From Tsukamurella pulmonis (GTDB taxonomy: Bacteria > Actinomycetota > Actinomycetes > Mycobacteriales > Mycobacteriaceae): a DNA stretch of 64,000 bases. The translations under genes were made by a program, and so were the position numbers. Below, piece by piece: positions 40,237 to 49,121 of this stretch. The stretch is taken from contig NZ_FNLF01000002.1 of assembly GCF_900103175.1 (NCBI RefSeq), positions 372,001-436,000 on the forward strand, in the 5' to 3' direction. The notes below the pieces were generated by a model. It was not told where the DNA came from. It did no database searches and saw only the letters and a program-made list of their open reading frames with translations. Each line of letters opens with the position of its first letter. Positions within the stretch are counted from its first letter, which is position 1.

Positions 40237-40835
40237 GGCGTACTCCTGCGAGTTTCGGTGAAAGTCCTGGTGGAACCGGGGTAGCTCGAGCAACCGCCCG
40301 CGTCCTTGGTGTTCTCCAGTCTGCCGACCACCCGATAGTCGGCATCCGCGTCGTCGCAGGGGACCACGACGGTGAGCCTGTCGCTCGAGGTTGCGACGCA
40401 GGCACCGCTGCGCGCGCCGGTGCCGTCGATCTCGTGGACGACGAACTTGTTGTACAGCAGCCAGCCCAGGACGGCGAGAGGGATGAGCAGGCCGAGCATG
40501 CCCAGGCGCAGGTACAGCGGCTTGCCCGTCTCCATCGGGTGCGCGAAGCCTGGGCGCTGGATCGGCGGCAGCCGGTGCAGACGGATGCGGACCACCAGGT
40601 TCCACAGCAGGGTGAGGGGGTTGACCGCGACGGAGAGGAACGTCAGCCATCCCTGCCACAGGCTCTTGGCGGACATCGCGCGGACGGTGGCGATGCCGCA
40701 ATCGCGACAGTACGGCCCCGGCTGCTTGAGGAAGCGCATGACGATCAGGAAGCCCTGATGGCCGCGGACTGTCGTGTCGATCGCGGGGGACGCGCCGCAG
40801 AACCGGCAGCTCGGGCCGGCGGAAAGGGTGCTCAT
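40200..40835 (-). CDS. Zinc-ribbon membrane protein of unknown function
   Basis: The 211-residue protein has an N-terminal zinc ribbon (SCRFCGASPA and YCRDCGIATVR), a cytoplasmic linker, a single strongly hydrophobic helix (YLRLGMLGLLIPLAVLGWLLY) and an extracytoplasmic domain with paired cysteines (SGACVATS, VVVPCDD, GGCSSYPG, YVLCLEP). That layout matches the actinobacterial LppU/SCO3897 group of zinc-ribbon/membrane proteins of unknown job. ATG 40835 (MSTLSAGPS) is preferred to the upstream 40853 start. Confidence 0.65.
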   Translation of the reverse strand: MSTLSAGPSCRFCGASPAIDTTVRGHQGFLIVMRFLKQPGPYCRDCGIATVRAMSAKSLWQGWLTFLSVAVNPLTLLWNLVVRIRLHRLPPIQRPGFAHPMETGKPLYLRLGMLGLLIPLAVLGWLLYNKFVVHEIDGTGARSGACVATSSDRLTVVVPCDDADADYRVVGRLENTKDAGGCSSYPGSTRTFTETRRSTPYVLCLEPVAAP

Positions 40836-40904
40836 GCGGGCCAGTATCAACAACCCGCGTTAGCGATGCAAGATGGTGTGACGCGAGGTGCAGGATTCGT
40901 CGTT

Positions 40905-41414
40905 TCAGCTCGCGCGATAGCGGCGCACAGCCTCCCGGCTGCCGCACCGCGGCGAGCAGTAGCGCTGCCGGCCGTTGCGCGAGACGTCCGCGAAGACGAG
41001 GTCGCAGTCCGACGAGGCGCAGCGGCCCAGCCGGTTCATCCCGCGCGTCGTCAGGTGCAGCGCCGTCCCGGTGAGGATCAGTACGGCGAGCTGGCCGGTC
41101 AGGCTCGCTCCGGACTCGCGGTAGTGGATGTGCCAGCCCGTGCCGGCGTGGTCGGTGACGCGCGGATGGGAGGCGTGCGCGGCGAGGAGCGCGTTGAGCC
41201 GCTCGACCCGCGCGGCGACGTCGGTGGCGCCCACCACCGTGAGCCACTCGGCGATCAGGGTGCGGCATCCGGCGAAATCCGTGGGTCCGACCGTCTCGAC
41301 GAGCATGTCGTGCGCATCGCACCGTCGAACCAGCTCCCGCAGGTCTGCGGGCGGATCGTTCGCCAAGTCGACGGCGAGCAGCACCGGCCCCTCGCCGTAA
41401 GGGTTGATATGCAC
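40905..41414 (-). CDS. CGNR-type zinc-finger regulator (ABATE domain)
   Basis: This 169-residue protein has an N-terminal ABATE-like part (LLAVDLANDPP) and a C-terminal zinc finger. The finger reads RCASSDCDLVFADVSRNGRQRYCSPRCGSREAVRRYR, so the CGNR motif is CGSR here, with all four Cys kept. These proteins are predicted transcription factors responding to stress. Start GTG 41414 faces the TSUP permease across 25 bp, with a perfect GCACGATCGTGC palindrome between them. The frame remains open further upstream but would run into the divergent gene. Confidence 0.8.
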   Translation of the reverse strand: MHINPYGEGPVLLAVDLANDPPADLRELVRRCDAHDMLVETVGPTDFAGCRTLIAEWLTVVGATDVAARVERLNALLAAHASHPRVTDHAGTGWHIHYRESGASLTGQLAVLILTGTALHLTTRGMNRLGRCASSDCDLVFADVSRNGRQRYCSPRCGSREAVRRYRAS

Positions 41415-41426
41415 AAGGCCATTACA

Positions 41427-41438
41427 GCACGATCGTGC
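41427..41438. promoter_or_regulatory. GCACGATCGTGC palindrome between CGNR regulator and TSUP gene
   Basis: A perfect 12-bp palindrome in the 25-bp divergent gap, one base from the TSUP GTG. It is a candidate operator for the CGNR protein. Confidence 0.45.
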
Positions 41439-41439
41439 G

Positions 41440-42225
41440 GTGCCGGACATCACCACCACGACGCTGCTCCTCCTGCTGCTCGCCGCCCTCGCGGCCGGCT
41501 GGGTGGACTCCGTGGTGGGCGGCGGAGGGCTGATCCAACTGCCCGCGCTGCTGATCGCGTTCCCGACGGCCGCGCCCATCCACCTGCTCGCGACCAACAA
41601 GATGGCCTCCATCGCGGGCACGACCACGAGCAGCATCACCTACTGGCGGCGCGTGCGGCCCGATTGGCGCACCGCCGTCGCCCTGTCCGTCCCGGCCTTC
41701 GCGGGAGCGATCGCAGGCTCGATCATCGCCTCGCACATCCCGCGCTCGGCGTTCAACCCGATCATCCTGGCGGCGCTGATCACCGTCTTCGTCTACACGC
41801 TGCGCCAGCCCGACCTCGGCGACGAGACGAACCTGCGCTACCGGGGGCACCGGCACCTCGTGACGGCCGGGCTCGCCGGGTTCGCGATCGGGGTGTACGA
41901 CGGTGCGCTCGGCCCCGGGACCGGTTCGTTCCTCGTCTTCGCGATGGTGGGCCTGATGGGCTACGCCTTCCTCGAGGCCTCGGCCAAGGCGAAGGTCGCG
42001 AACCTCGCGACCAATCTCGCCTCGCTGGTGGTCTTCCTGCCGCAGGGCGCGGGGTATTGGAAGCTGGGCGTGGCGATGGCGTGCGCGAACGTCGCCGGCG
42101 GCTACCTCGGCGCGCGGACTGCGGTCGCGAAGGGCAGCGGTTTCGTGAAAGTCGTCTTCCTCGTCGTGGTCTCGGCCTTCATCTGCAAGATCGGCTACGA
42201 CGTGGTGATGCAGTTCGTGCGGTGA
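41440..42225 (+). CDS. TSUP (TauE/SafE) family sulfite/anion exporter
   Basis: A 261-residue eight-helix permease with the duplicated TauE/SafE layout: AALAAGWVDSVVGGGGLIQLPALL in the first half and VYDGALGPGTGSFLVFAMVG in the second. Exports sulfite, sulfoacetate or related organic anions. GTG 41440 is chosen because the longer frame would overlap the divergent CGNR gene. Confidence 0.88.
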   Translation: MPDITTTTLLLLLLAALAAGWVDSVVGGGGLIQLPALLIAFPTAAPIHLLATNKMASIAGTTTSSITYWRRVRPDWRTAVALSVPAFAGAIAGSIIASHIPRSAFNPIILAALITVFVYTLRQPDLGDETNLRYRGHRHLVTAGLAGFAIGVYDGALGPGTGSFLVFAMVGLMGYAFLEASAKAKVANLATNLASLVVFLPQGAGYWKLGVAMACANVAGGYLGARTAVAKGSGFVKVVFLVVVSAFICKIGYDVVMQFVR

Positions 42226-42237
42226 GCGCGGCGCGGG

Positions 42238-42795
42238 TCAGGCGTTGATGACGCCGTGCATCACGACCTGCTCGGCCGCGTCACCGAAGTCGGCGGCCTC
42301 GCCGTCCGGGGAGCCGCCGATCAGCGTGGTGGAGAACGTGACGAGGTGCTCGGAGTCCTGCGAGTACATCTCGTTGCGGATGGTGACCATGTCGAATCCA
42401 CCCACCCGGCGGTGCTTGTCGACGTGCACGTGGCAGGTGAGCTCGTGCCCGGCGACGATCGGCCGGTGGTAGGTCATCGACTCGTCCGCCTGCATCAGCT
42501 GGCTGGCGCCGTAGCCGAGCACCTCGTCGTCGAAGAGGGCGCGGTTGGCCACGACGCCCGCCACGCTCACCAGCATCGGCGGCGCGACGAGATCGGCGTG
42601 GCCCGCGGCGCGGGCCGCCTCCACGTCGAAATGCACCGGCGCGGTGAACTGGGAGGCGCGCGCGTACTCGCGCACCTTCTCGCGGCCGACCAGGTAGGTG
42701 TCGGGATGGATGTAGCTGTGGCCGACCGCGGATGCGGCACGCTCGCTGATCTGTTCCGGGGTCAGCGCAGGGGCGGCGGGGTCGTTGTTCGGCAT
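42238..42795 (-). CDS. MaoC-like dehydratase (FAS1-like dehydratase, HadA/HadC type)
   Basis: The 185-residue single hot-dog protein resembles the N-terminal FAS1-like dehydratase domain: VGREKVREYARA, DLVAPPMLVSVAGVV, and a YGASQLMQADESMTYHRPIVAGHELTCHVHVDKHRRVGG core. In Mycobacteriales such HadA/HadC-like subunits pair with a catalytic HadB in fatty/mycolic acid elongation. No HadB is adjacent. The short divergent gap to the next gene carries a typical leaderless promoter on the other strand. Confidence 0.8.
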   Translation of the reverse strand: MPNNDPAAPALTPEQISERAASAVGHSYIHPDTYLVGREKVREYARASQFTAPVHFDVEAARAAGHADLVAPPMLVSVAGVVANRALFDDEVLGYGASQLMQADESMTYHRPIVAGHELTCHVHVDKHRRVGGFDMVTIRNEMYSQDSEHLVTFSTTLIGGSPDGEAADFGDAAEQVVMHGVINA

Positions 42796-42936
42796 CCGTC
42801 CAACGTAACGGCGCGCAGGGCCTCGGCACTTGTCCGATCCTCCAAGAATCCGTCCGACGGCTTGGTCCGGGGTCGTTCCGGTGTGGTCGAGTTCACGTCG
42901 AGGTCGACGGTTTGCGTTGTACCCCATGGCTCGTCG

Positions 42937-42942
42937 TAAAAT
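42937..42942 (+). promoter_or_regulatory. TAAAAT -10 element, leaderless gene
   Basis: TAAAAT ends 6 bp before GTG 42949, so transcription should start on the start codon. Confidence 0.6.
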
Positions 42943-42948
42943 GACGAC

Positions 42949-43656
42949 GTGAGCGAAGCCGGCGCTGCCCCTGAAGACCCGATCGACCTCGAAGCCTGGC
43001 GCACCGCCAACGAACTGTCCGTGCCCTTCTCCGAGGCGCTGGATCTGTGGGCCGAGACCGCCCACGCCGCCCTCGTCGAGCTGGCCGGCCGTTACGGCTC
43101 CTTCATCAGCTACGCCGAGCTCGCCGCCCGCGCGCAGGCCGACGCCGGCGTCGCCACCCGTGCTCCCGTGCGCCTGTGGGTGGCCGCACTGCAGCGGCGC
43201 ATCACCGACCGCTGCGGAGCCGCGGGCGAGCCGCCGCTGGTCTCCCTGATGGTCGCGCACGATCAGACCGTCGGTGAGGGCTACGCCCACGCCGTCGCCG
43301 CCGCCGGGCTGCCCGTCCCCGAGAACCTGGACCAGCACGCCGCCGCGGCCCGATTCGCCTGCTACCTGCACTTCGGGGCGACGATGCCCGCCGGCGCCGG
43401 CCCGCAGCTCACCCCGAAGCTGGAGGAGGCCCGCCGCGTCGCCGCCGCCCGCGCCGCGAAGATCAAGCCGGCCAAGGCCGCCTCGAACGGTCGTGTGGTC
43501 AAGGCGCGCACCCCCGCCGCGCCGCGTGCGGCGAAGGCACCGTCGACCCGGCCCGTGAAGGCCGCCGCCCCTGCCAAGCCCGAGCCCCGTCCGGCCAAGC
43601 TCTGCCCCAATTGCTTCACCCAGCTCGCCGCAAACGGCGAGTGCGGCTTCTGCTGA
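42949..43656 (+). CDS. Leaderless gene for a basic Ala/Lys/Pro-rich protein with C-terminal zinc ribbon
   Basis: I do not recognise a named family. The 235-residue protein has a helical N-terminal half (residues 10-155), a strongly basic Ala/Lys/Pro-rich linker like histone H1 tails (IKPAKAASNGRVVKARTPAAP, about 175-200), and a C-terminal mini zinc ribbon LCPNCFTQLAANGECGFC. A linker of that kind and a zinc ribbon suggest nucleic-acid binding. TAAAAT (42937-42942) ends 6 bp before the GTG, so the mRNA is leaderless. Confidence 0.7.
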   Translation: MSEAGAAPEDPIDLEAWRTANELSVPFSEALDLWAETAHAALVELAGRYGSFISYAELAARAQADAGVATRAPVRLWVAALQRRITDRCGAAGEPPLVSLMVAHDQTVGEGYAHAVAAAGLPVPENLDQHAAAARFACYLHFGATMPAGAGPQLTPKLEEARRVAAARAAKIKPAKAASNGRVVKARTPAAPRAAKAPSTRPVKAAAPAKPEPRPAKLCPNCFTQLAANGECGFC

Positions 43657-43801
43657 ATCCACCTCCGGGGTGGGGCCCGGCCCGAGTGTCGGCGGATGCA
43701 ATAGCAACGCCGGAGCGTCGTCGTGGCTACGATGACCGCGGAGGTACGCCGGGACCCCGCGGAACCGCTCCTGCGAGGCGTCGAACACCCGGTACAGGGC
43801 C

Positions 43802-44332
43802 GTGAATTCTGTTTTGCCGCTGGACGTGTCGCTGGTGTACGTCCACATCTCGAACTGGGAGTACCAGTGCTGCGGTGAGGTGCCGCGGATCGGTTCGACG
43901 GTGCGCGGATCGCTGACCCTGCACCCCAGCCGCCGACCGGGCTACCCCGCACCCGAGGTCCTCGACTGGGACCCGTCGACCGGGCTGGTCGTCGTGGGGG
44001 ATCTGTACGCGCAACTCGGCTTCTCGGTGACTGACCCCTACCGCACCGATCTCATCGTGAGCCTGGGCTGGCACGACGAGGGGCCCGCCCCGGTGGTGGC
44101 CGGCACCGTCGAGGTGCTGCTCGAGGAGACCGGGATCTACGTGCGCGAACGCACAGGCGAGCTGGACATCGCGCCGAGCAGCGTCTCCTACCGGGCCGTG
44201 CAGGAGGCGACGATGTGGCCGGAGGACCGCCCCGAGCCGGGCGGGCCGGCGGCCGCGGGGGTCGTCGCGGGCGTGCGGCTCGCGGACGCGCGGTCCGAGG
44301 GCCTGCGCCTGTTCTCCGAGGCCGCGGGCTGA
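43802..44332 (+). CDS. DUF6578-like hypothetical protein
   Basis: The 176-residue protein begins VSLVYVHISNWEYQCCGEVPRIGSTV; the W-x-x-Q-C-C-G segment followed by G..V is the mark of the DUF6578 group as I remember it, of unknown function. It has a beta-rich first half (about 1-110) and a variable Pro/Gly-rich end. Starts at GTG 43802, and convergent to the MFS gene with 19 bp between. Confidence 0.6.
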   Translation: MNSVLPLDVSLVYVHISNWEYQCCGEVPRIGSTVRGSLTLHPSRRPGYPAPEVLDWDPSTGLVVVGDLYAQLGFSVTDPYRTDLIVSLGWHDEGPAPVVAGTVEVLLEETGIYVRERTGELDIAPSSVSYRAVQEATMWPEDRPEPGGPAAAGVVAGVRLADARSEGLRLFSEAAG

Positions 44333-44351
44333 CGGCGCGGCCGCGCACCGC

Positions 44352-45635
44352 TCACGCGGCCACCGGCTCCGGCGTGACGGTGCGGCTTCGTGCGCGCGGC
44401 ACGGCCCAGCACATCGCCGCGGCGGCGACGCACAACGCGCCCGCCGTGTAGAACGCCGGGTCGTAGCCGCCCGAGGCGTCGCGGATGTACCCCGCGCCGA
44501 ACGCCGCGACCGCGGCGCCCAACTGGTGCGAGGCGAAGATCCAACCGAAGACGACCGGCGTCGACTCGCCGAAGTGCTCGCGGGCCAACGCCATCGTCGG
44601 CGGCACCGTCGCGACCCAGTCGAGACCGTAGAACAGGATGAACACCAGCAGGCCCGGCGCGAGCCCGGGGGACAGCAGCGCAGGCAGCAGCGCCAGCGCG
44701 AGCCCGCGGCCGAGGTAGTAGATCACCAGCAGGATCCGCGAATCGACGCGATCGGTGAGCCAGCCCGAGGCGATCGTGCCCACGACGTCGAAGACGCCGA
44801 TCACGGCGAGCAGCGACGCGGCGGTGGTGGCGGGCATGCCGTGGTCCCCGGCGGCGGGGATGAAGTGCGTCTGCAGCAGGCCGTTGGTGGTCGCGCCGCA
44901 GATGGCGAAACTCGCGGCGAGCAGCCAGAAGGCGGGCCGACGCGCACCCATGGCGAGGCCCGCGACGGCGGCCCGAACCGCGCCGTGGGTGCGCGCCGCG
45001 GGAGCCGCGATCTCGTCGGCGCCGTACGGCGGCAGGCCCAGCTGTGACGGCCACGACCGCAGGAACAGCCCGGCCACCGGGATGACCGCGACCGCCACCG
45101 CGGTCACCACGAGCGTCGCGGTGCGCCAGCCGTGCGCCTGCGACAGCGCCGCCACCACCGGCAGGAAGATCAACTGGCCGGTCGCGCTGGCGGCGGTGAG
45201 CACGCCGGTCACCAGGCCCCGTCGCGCGACGAACCAGCGCATCGCGATGGTGGCGACGAAGGCCGTCGACAGTGATCCGGTGCCCAGCCCCACCAGCACG
45301 CCCCACAGCAGGACCAGCTGCCAGGCGTCGGTCATGAACACCGCGAGCCCCGTGCCAGCGGCCACCAGCGTCAGCGCGCCGATGACCACCGGGCGGACGC
45401 CGAGCTTGTCCATGAGCGCCGCCGAGAACGGGGCGGTCAACCCGAACAGCGCCATGTTCACCGACATCGCCGCGCCGATCGTCGCGTGCGACCAACCGAA
45501 CTCGGAGTGCAGCGGGTCCATCATCACGCCGGGCACGGAGCGGAAGCCGGCCGCGCCGAGCATGGTCACGAAGGCGACGCCCGCCACGATCCAGGCGTAG
45601 TGCGGCGCGCGCAGGCGCCTCAGAGGTGTACTCAC
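44352..45635 (-). CDS. MFS transporter (monocarboxylate/OFA-like)
   Basis: A 427-residue twelve-helix MFS carrier. Opens APHYAWIVAGVAFVTMLGAAGFRSVPGVMM, has a motif-A-like MDKLGVRPVVIGA, and GWLTDRVDSRILL in the second half, which resembles the oxalate/formate or monocarboxylate branch. GTG 45635 is chosen, as the longer frame overlaps the divergent regulator. The GlxA-type AraC gene 70 bp away is its probable controller. Confidence 0.85.
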   Translation of the reverse strand: MSTPLRRLRAPHYAWIVAGVAFVTMLGAAGFRSVPGVMMDPLHSEFGWSHATIGAAMSVNMALFGLTAPFSAALMDKLGVRPVVIGALTLVAAGTGLAVFMTDAWQLVLLWGVLVGLGTGSLSTAFVATIAMRWFVARRGLVTGVLTAASATGQLIFLPVVAALSQAHGWRTATLVVTAVAVAVIPVAGLFLRSWPSQLGLPPYGADEIAAPAARTHGAVRAAVAGLAMGARRPAFWLLAASFAICGATTNGLLQTHFIPAAGDHGMPATTAASLLAVIGVFDVVGTIASGWLTDRVDSRILLVIYYLGRGLALALLPALLSPGLAPGLLVFILFYGLDWVATVPPTMALAREHFGESTPVVFGWIFASHQLGAAVAAFGAGYIRDASGGYDPAFYTAGALCVAAAAMCWAVPRARSRTVTPEPVAA

Positions 45636-45705
45636 CGGATCAGATTCCCGGATTCCGCGACACCGAACCAGTGGCATTGATGACAAGATATGAAAGAATC
45701 GTGCC

Positions 45706-46671
45706 ATGCATACCGTGGCCGTGCTGCTGCTCGAACCGATCGTCGGATTCGATGCGGCGATCCCGCCGCTGTGCTTCTCCGAGGCCACCGACGAGCAGGA
45801 TCGCCCGCTCTACCGCGTGGTGACCTGCGGCGTCGGCGGCCGCCCCGTGCGCGCCACCGGCGGCTATGCGATCGTCCCCGAGGCCGGGCTCGAGGTGCTC
45901 GCCGAGGCCGACACGCTGATCGTCCCCGGGACCAAGATCGCCGGGCCGCGATTCGAGGGCACCCTGCCCGACGAGGTGCGCGCCGCGCTCGCCACCGTGC
46001 GGCCGGGCACGCGCATCGTCTCGATCTGCACCGGTGCCTTCGTGCTCGCCGCGGCGGGCCTGCTCGACGGCCGCGACGTGACCACCCACTGGAAGTACGG
46101 CGCCCAGCTGCGCAAGCTCTACCCGCGCGTCGGCCTGGTCGAGCACGTGCTGTTCACCGACGACGGGGAGGTGCTCACCTCCGCGGGACTCGCCGCCGGC
46201 GTCGACCTGTGCCTGCACCTGATCCGCACCGATCACGGTGCGGCGGTGGCGAACAAGGTCGCGCGGCACTGCGTCGTACCGCCCGCCCGCGAGGGAACCC
46301 AGGCCCAGTTCGTCGACGTGCCCGTGCCCGTGAGCGGCGCGGGCAGCACCGTCGAACCCCGGGACTGGGCGGTGCGGAACCTGCACGAGAACCTCTCGGT
46401 GGAGGTACTCGCGCGGCGCGCAGGGATGTCGGTGCGCACGTTCAACCGGCGCTTCCGGGAGGAGACGGGGCAGACTCCCGGTGCCTGGATCCTGCGCCGC
46501 CGCCTCGACCGCGCACGCGAGCTGCTGGAGACCTCGGAGTTGCCCGTCGACGCCGTCGCGCAGGAGTCGGGCCTCGGCACCGGCGCGAGCCTGCGCGCCC
46601 ACCTGCGGCGCGACACCGGCATGACGCCGCTCGGCTACCGCCGCGCGTTCCGCGAGCCCCGGGGCGCGTGA
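45706..46671 (+). CDS. GlxA-type AraC-family regulator with DJ-1/PfpI domain
   Basis: A 321-residue regulator with a PfpI-like N-terminal domain (SICTGAFVLAAAGLLDG, Cys nucleophile about residue 104) and two AraC HTH motifs at the end (ENLSVEVLARRAGMSVRTFNRRFREETGQTP and LPVDAVAQESGLGTGASLRAHLRRDTGMTPLGYRRAF). It is divergent from the MFS transporter and probably controls it. It is a different copy from the one in the ISL3 element; the identity looks low. Confidence 0.9.
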   Translation: MHTVAVLLLEPIVGFDAAIPPLCFSEATDEQDRPLYRVVTCGVGGRPVRATGGYAIVPEAGLEVLAEADTLIVPGTKIAGPRFEGTLPDEVRAALATVRPGTRIVSICTGAFVLAAAGLLDGRDVTTHWKYGAQLRKLYPRVGLVEHVLFTDDGEVLTSAGLAAGVDLCLHLIRTDHGAAVANKVARHCVVPPAREGTQAQFVDVPVPVSGAGSTVEPRDWAVRNLHENLSVEVLARRAGMSVRTFNRRFREETGQTPGAWILRRRLDRARELLETSELPVDAVAQESGLGTGASLRAHLRRDTGMTPLGYRRAFREPRGA

Positions 46672-46747
46672 CCGCGGACCGTCGGGCCCGGGCGACGGTG
46701 CGCCGGGCACTGGACGGGCCCCGGGGGCGACCGGGCAAAATGGAGGG

Positions 46748-47890
46748 ATGCAGAGTCGGGTTGCGCCGCTCACCGGGTTGCGCGCCCTCGCGGCGGCCGC
46801 GGTGTGCCTCACGCACGCCGCCTTCTCGACCGGCCACTACACCGACGACTTCGTCGGCCACCTCTGGGCGCGGTTCGAGATCGGCGTGCCGATCTTCTTC
46901 GCGTTGTCGGGATTCCTGCTCTTCCGGCCCTGGGTGCGGCTGCTGCAGGACGGGACGGGACACCAGCCCGACCTGCGTCGCTACGCCTGGCACCGGTTCC
47001 GGCGCGTGGTCCCCGCCTATTGGGTGGTGGTGGTGTTCGTCTACGCGCTGGGCCTGGTGCGGCACGAGCCGAACCCGTCCGGCAGCGGGATCGACGGGCT
47101 GCTGCGCAACCTCACCTTCACCCAGATCTACGGTTTCGGGCACCTGCGAGTGGGCCTGACGCAGGCGTGGAGTCTGGCGGTCGAGATGGCCTTCTACCTG
47201 GCGCTCCCGCTGATCGGCTGGGTGCTCACCGCGCTGGTGTGCCGCTACCGGTGGCGCCCCGCGCGGCTGCTCGCGGGCCTGGCCGTGGTGGGTGCGATCA
47301 GCCCGGTGTGGATCATGATCGCCCCCGACATCGAGCGCACTGCGCGGATGTGGCCGCCCGCATACCTGTGGTGGTTCGTCGGGGGCATGGCCCTGACCGT
47401 CGCGGTGGCCCTCGCCCGACGGTGGCCGCGCTGGGCCACGGCCGCGAGCCTCGCCCTCGCGGTGGCGGCCTTCCTCGTCTCCGCGCTGCCCGCGATCGGC
47501 GGCCCGCCGACGATGGTGCCGGCCAGCCAGGTGGAGGCGCTGGTGAAATCGGGGCTGTACCTGGTGATCGCGGTCGCGTTGATCGCGCCGATCGGGTTCG
47601 CGCCCGCGTCCCGGTCGCTGTACCACCGCGTGCTCGGCAGCCGCCCGATGGTGTGGCTCGGCGGCATCTCCTACGAGTACTTCCTGGTGCACCTGATCGT
47701 GATGGACGTGCTGCTCCTCGACGTCTTCGAGTGGCCGATCTTCACGGGGAGCATCGCGATCGCCTTCCTCGCGACCTCGGCGGTGAGCATCCCGCTCGCG
47801 TGGGCGCTGCGCGCGGCGCTGCCCTTCGGGGATGATGAGGGACGTACCGCGACGCAGAAGGGGGTGACGGATGTCCGCACAGGAGCCTGA
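46748..47890 (+). CDS. Acyltransferase family 3 membrane protein (OafA-like)
   Basis: The 380-residue integral membrane O-acyltransferase starts PLTGLRALAAAAVCLTHAAF, the R/H motif of the family (H at about 22), and has ten or more helices. It O-acylates cell-wall glycans, lipids or antibiotics, and the substrate is unknown. It overlaps the next gene by 20 nt. The upstream 76 bp contain one of the dispersed CGACGGTGCGCC motifs. Confidence 0.88.
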   Translation: MQSRVAPLTGLRALAAAAVCLTHAAFSTGHYTDDFVGHLWARFEIGVPIFFALSGFLLFRPWVRLLQDGTGHQPDLRRYAWHRFRRVVPAYWVVVVFVYALGLVRHEPNPSGSGIDGLLRNLTFTQIYGFGHLRVGLTQAWSLAVEMAFYLALPLIGWVLTALVCRYRWRPARLLAGLAVVGAISPVWIMIAPDIERTARMWPPAYLWWFVGGMALTVAVALARRWPRWATAASLALAVAAFLVSALPAIGGPPTMVPASQVEALVKSGLYLVIAVALIAPIGFAPASRSLYHRVLGSRPMVWLGGISYEYFLVHLIVMDVLLLDVFEWPIFTGSIAIAFLATSAVSIPLAWALRAALPFGDDEGRTATQKGVTDVRTGA

Positions 47891-49121
47891 AGTGCACATC
47901 GAGGCGCCGGTGCGCCGGTGGACCGACGCGCGCGCCATCCCCATGCCGCGCCGCGAACTGTCCGACGAGGCGGCACTGCTGATCGCCGCCGGACACCTCT
48001 CGCCCGCAGCCCGCGAGGTGGTGCTCAACCGCTTCGACACCGAGCGCGCCTTCCCCGACATCGGCGGATACTCCAAGCTGCGGCGCCTGAGCCGGATCGC
48101 CGAGCACGAGGCCCCCGCGCCCACGGCCGACGGCGTCCCGCCCAACCCGCTGCAGCAGGCCAAGGCCGCCGCCGACGCGGTCCGCGGCGCCGATGCGCGG
48201 CGCAAGCTCGCCGGGTACCGGCACGCCTTCACGCTCAACCGCATCTCCTTCGCCGCCGGCGTGCGCGCGGTGCGGCGGGCCCGCAAGGACGCAGTGCACC
48301 TCGATCTCGACGAGCGCGACGCCCTCTTCGACGCGCTGTGCCTGACGCCGTTGCCGCTCACCCCGTCGGCCGCGGCGGTCGCCGCGCGCACCGTCGCGCG
48401 GGTGGCCGGGCCGGCCCTGCGCCTGGCCCCGCAGCTCGCGGGCTGGGTCGACGGGCACGGCGCGCCGGACGAGGGCCTGCTCGTCTTCGAGGACCGCTAC
48501 GACGTGCTGTTGTTCATCGCCGGGCTGGTCTACGACAAGGTGAGCTACTCCCGGTCGGTGAGCGCCGGCGAGTTCGACGAGCAGTTGATGCAGTTGGACC
48601 TGCCCACCGACCTGGTGCAGATCTCCGCCGACGTGGTGCAGCTCAAGTCCGTGTGGAGCCAGCTGCGGTACGCGCCGGGCCTCGCCGACGGCACCCGCTC
48701 GAGCGAGCTCGACAAGGTCTGGGACGAACTCGTCGATCGGGTCACCGCACTCACCCGGGTCGGCGACCTGGTCGACGTGGCCGATTCCAAGCGGCCGCGG
48801 CGCATGTCCATCGAGTCCATCGATCAGCAGATCCACGAGCTGGTGCAGCGCGCCGGTGAGCGCGAGATCTCCACGCAGAGCGCGCGTCGCGTCGCCGGGC
48901 AGATCATGGGGGCGCGGGGCGACCTCCCGCCGCAGCTGCCCGACGGGACGCGCCGGGCCCTGCCCGGCGCCGGTTCGATCGGATCCGACGGTGCGGCACC
49001 GGGTTCCACTGCCGGCAACCCACGCTCGGGCGCTGCCCGGCCCGGGGCGGCGCTCCCCGGAGAGGCGCCGAAGGCGTGGCGGCCCGCGCCGGCTCAGCCG
49101 CGCGACCAGGACGCCAGGTAG
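47871..49121 (+). CDS. Conserved hypothetical protein, 416 residues
   Basis: Not recognised. A soluble, Ala/Arg/Asp-rich, mostly helical protein, with AGHLSPAAREVVLNRFDTERAFPDIGGYSK near the N-terminus and a central pattern LLVFEDRYDVLLFIAGLVYDKVSYSRSVS. The last 70 residues are Pro/Gly/Ala-rich and look disordered. GTG-ATG context with GGGGGTGACGG upstream supports ATG 47871, inside the end of the acyltransferase gene. Its 3' end runs 28 nt into the convergent thioesterase. Confidence 0.65.
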   Translation: MSAQEPEVHIEAPVRRWTDARAIPMPRRELSDEAALLIAAGHLSPAAREVVLNRFDTERAFPDIGGYSKLRRLSRIAEHEAPAPTADGVPPNPLQQAKAAADAVRGADARRKLAGYRHAFTLNRISFAAGVRAVRRARKDAVHLDLDERDALFDALCLTPLPLTPSAAAVAARTVARVAGPALRLAPQLAGWVDGHGAPDEGLLVFEDRYDVLLFIAGLVYDKVSYSRSVSAGEFDEQLMQLDLPTDLVQISADVVQLKSVWSQLRYAPGLADGTRSSELDKVWDELVDRVTALTRVGDLVDVADSKRPRRMSIESIDQQIHELVQRAGEREISTQSARRVAGQIMGARGDLPPQLPDGTRRALPGAGSIGSDGAAPGSTAGNPRSGAARPGAALPGEAPKAWRPAPAQPRDQDAR

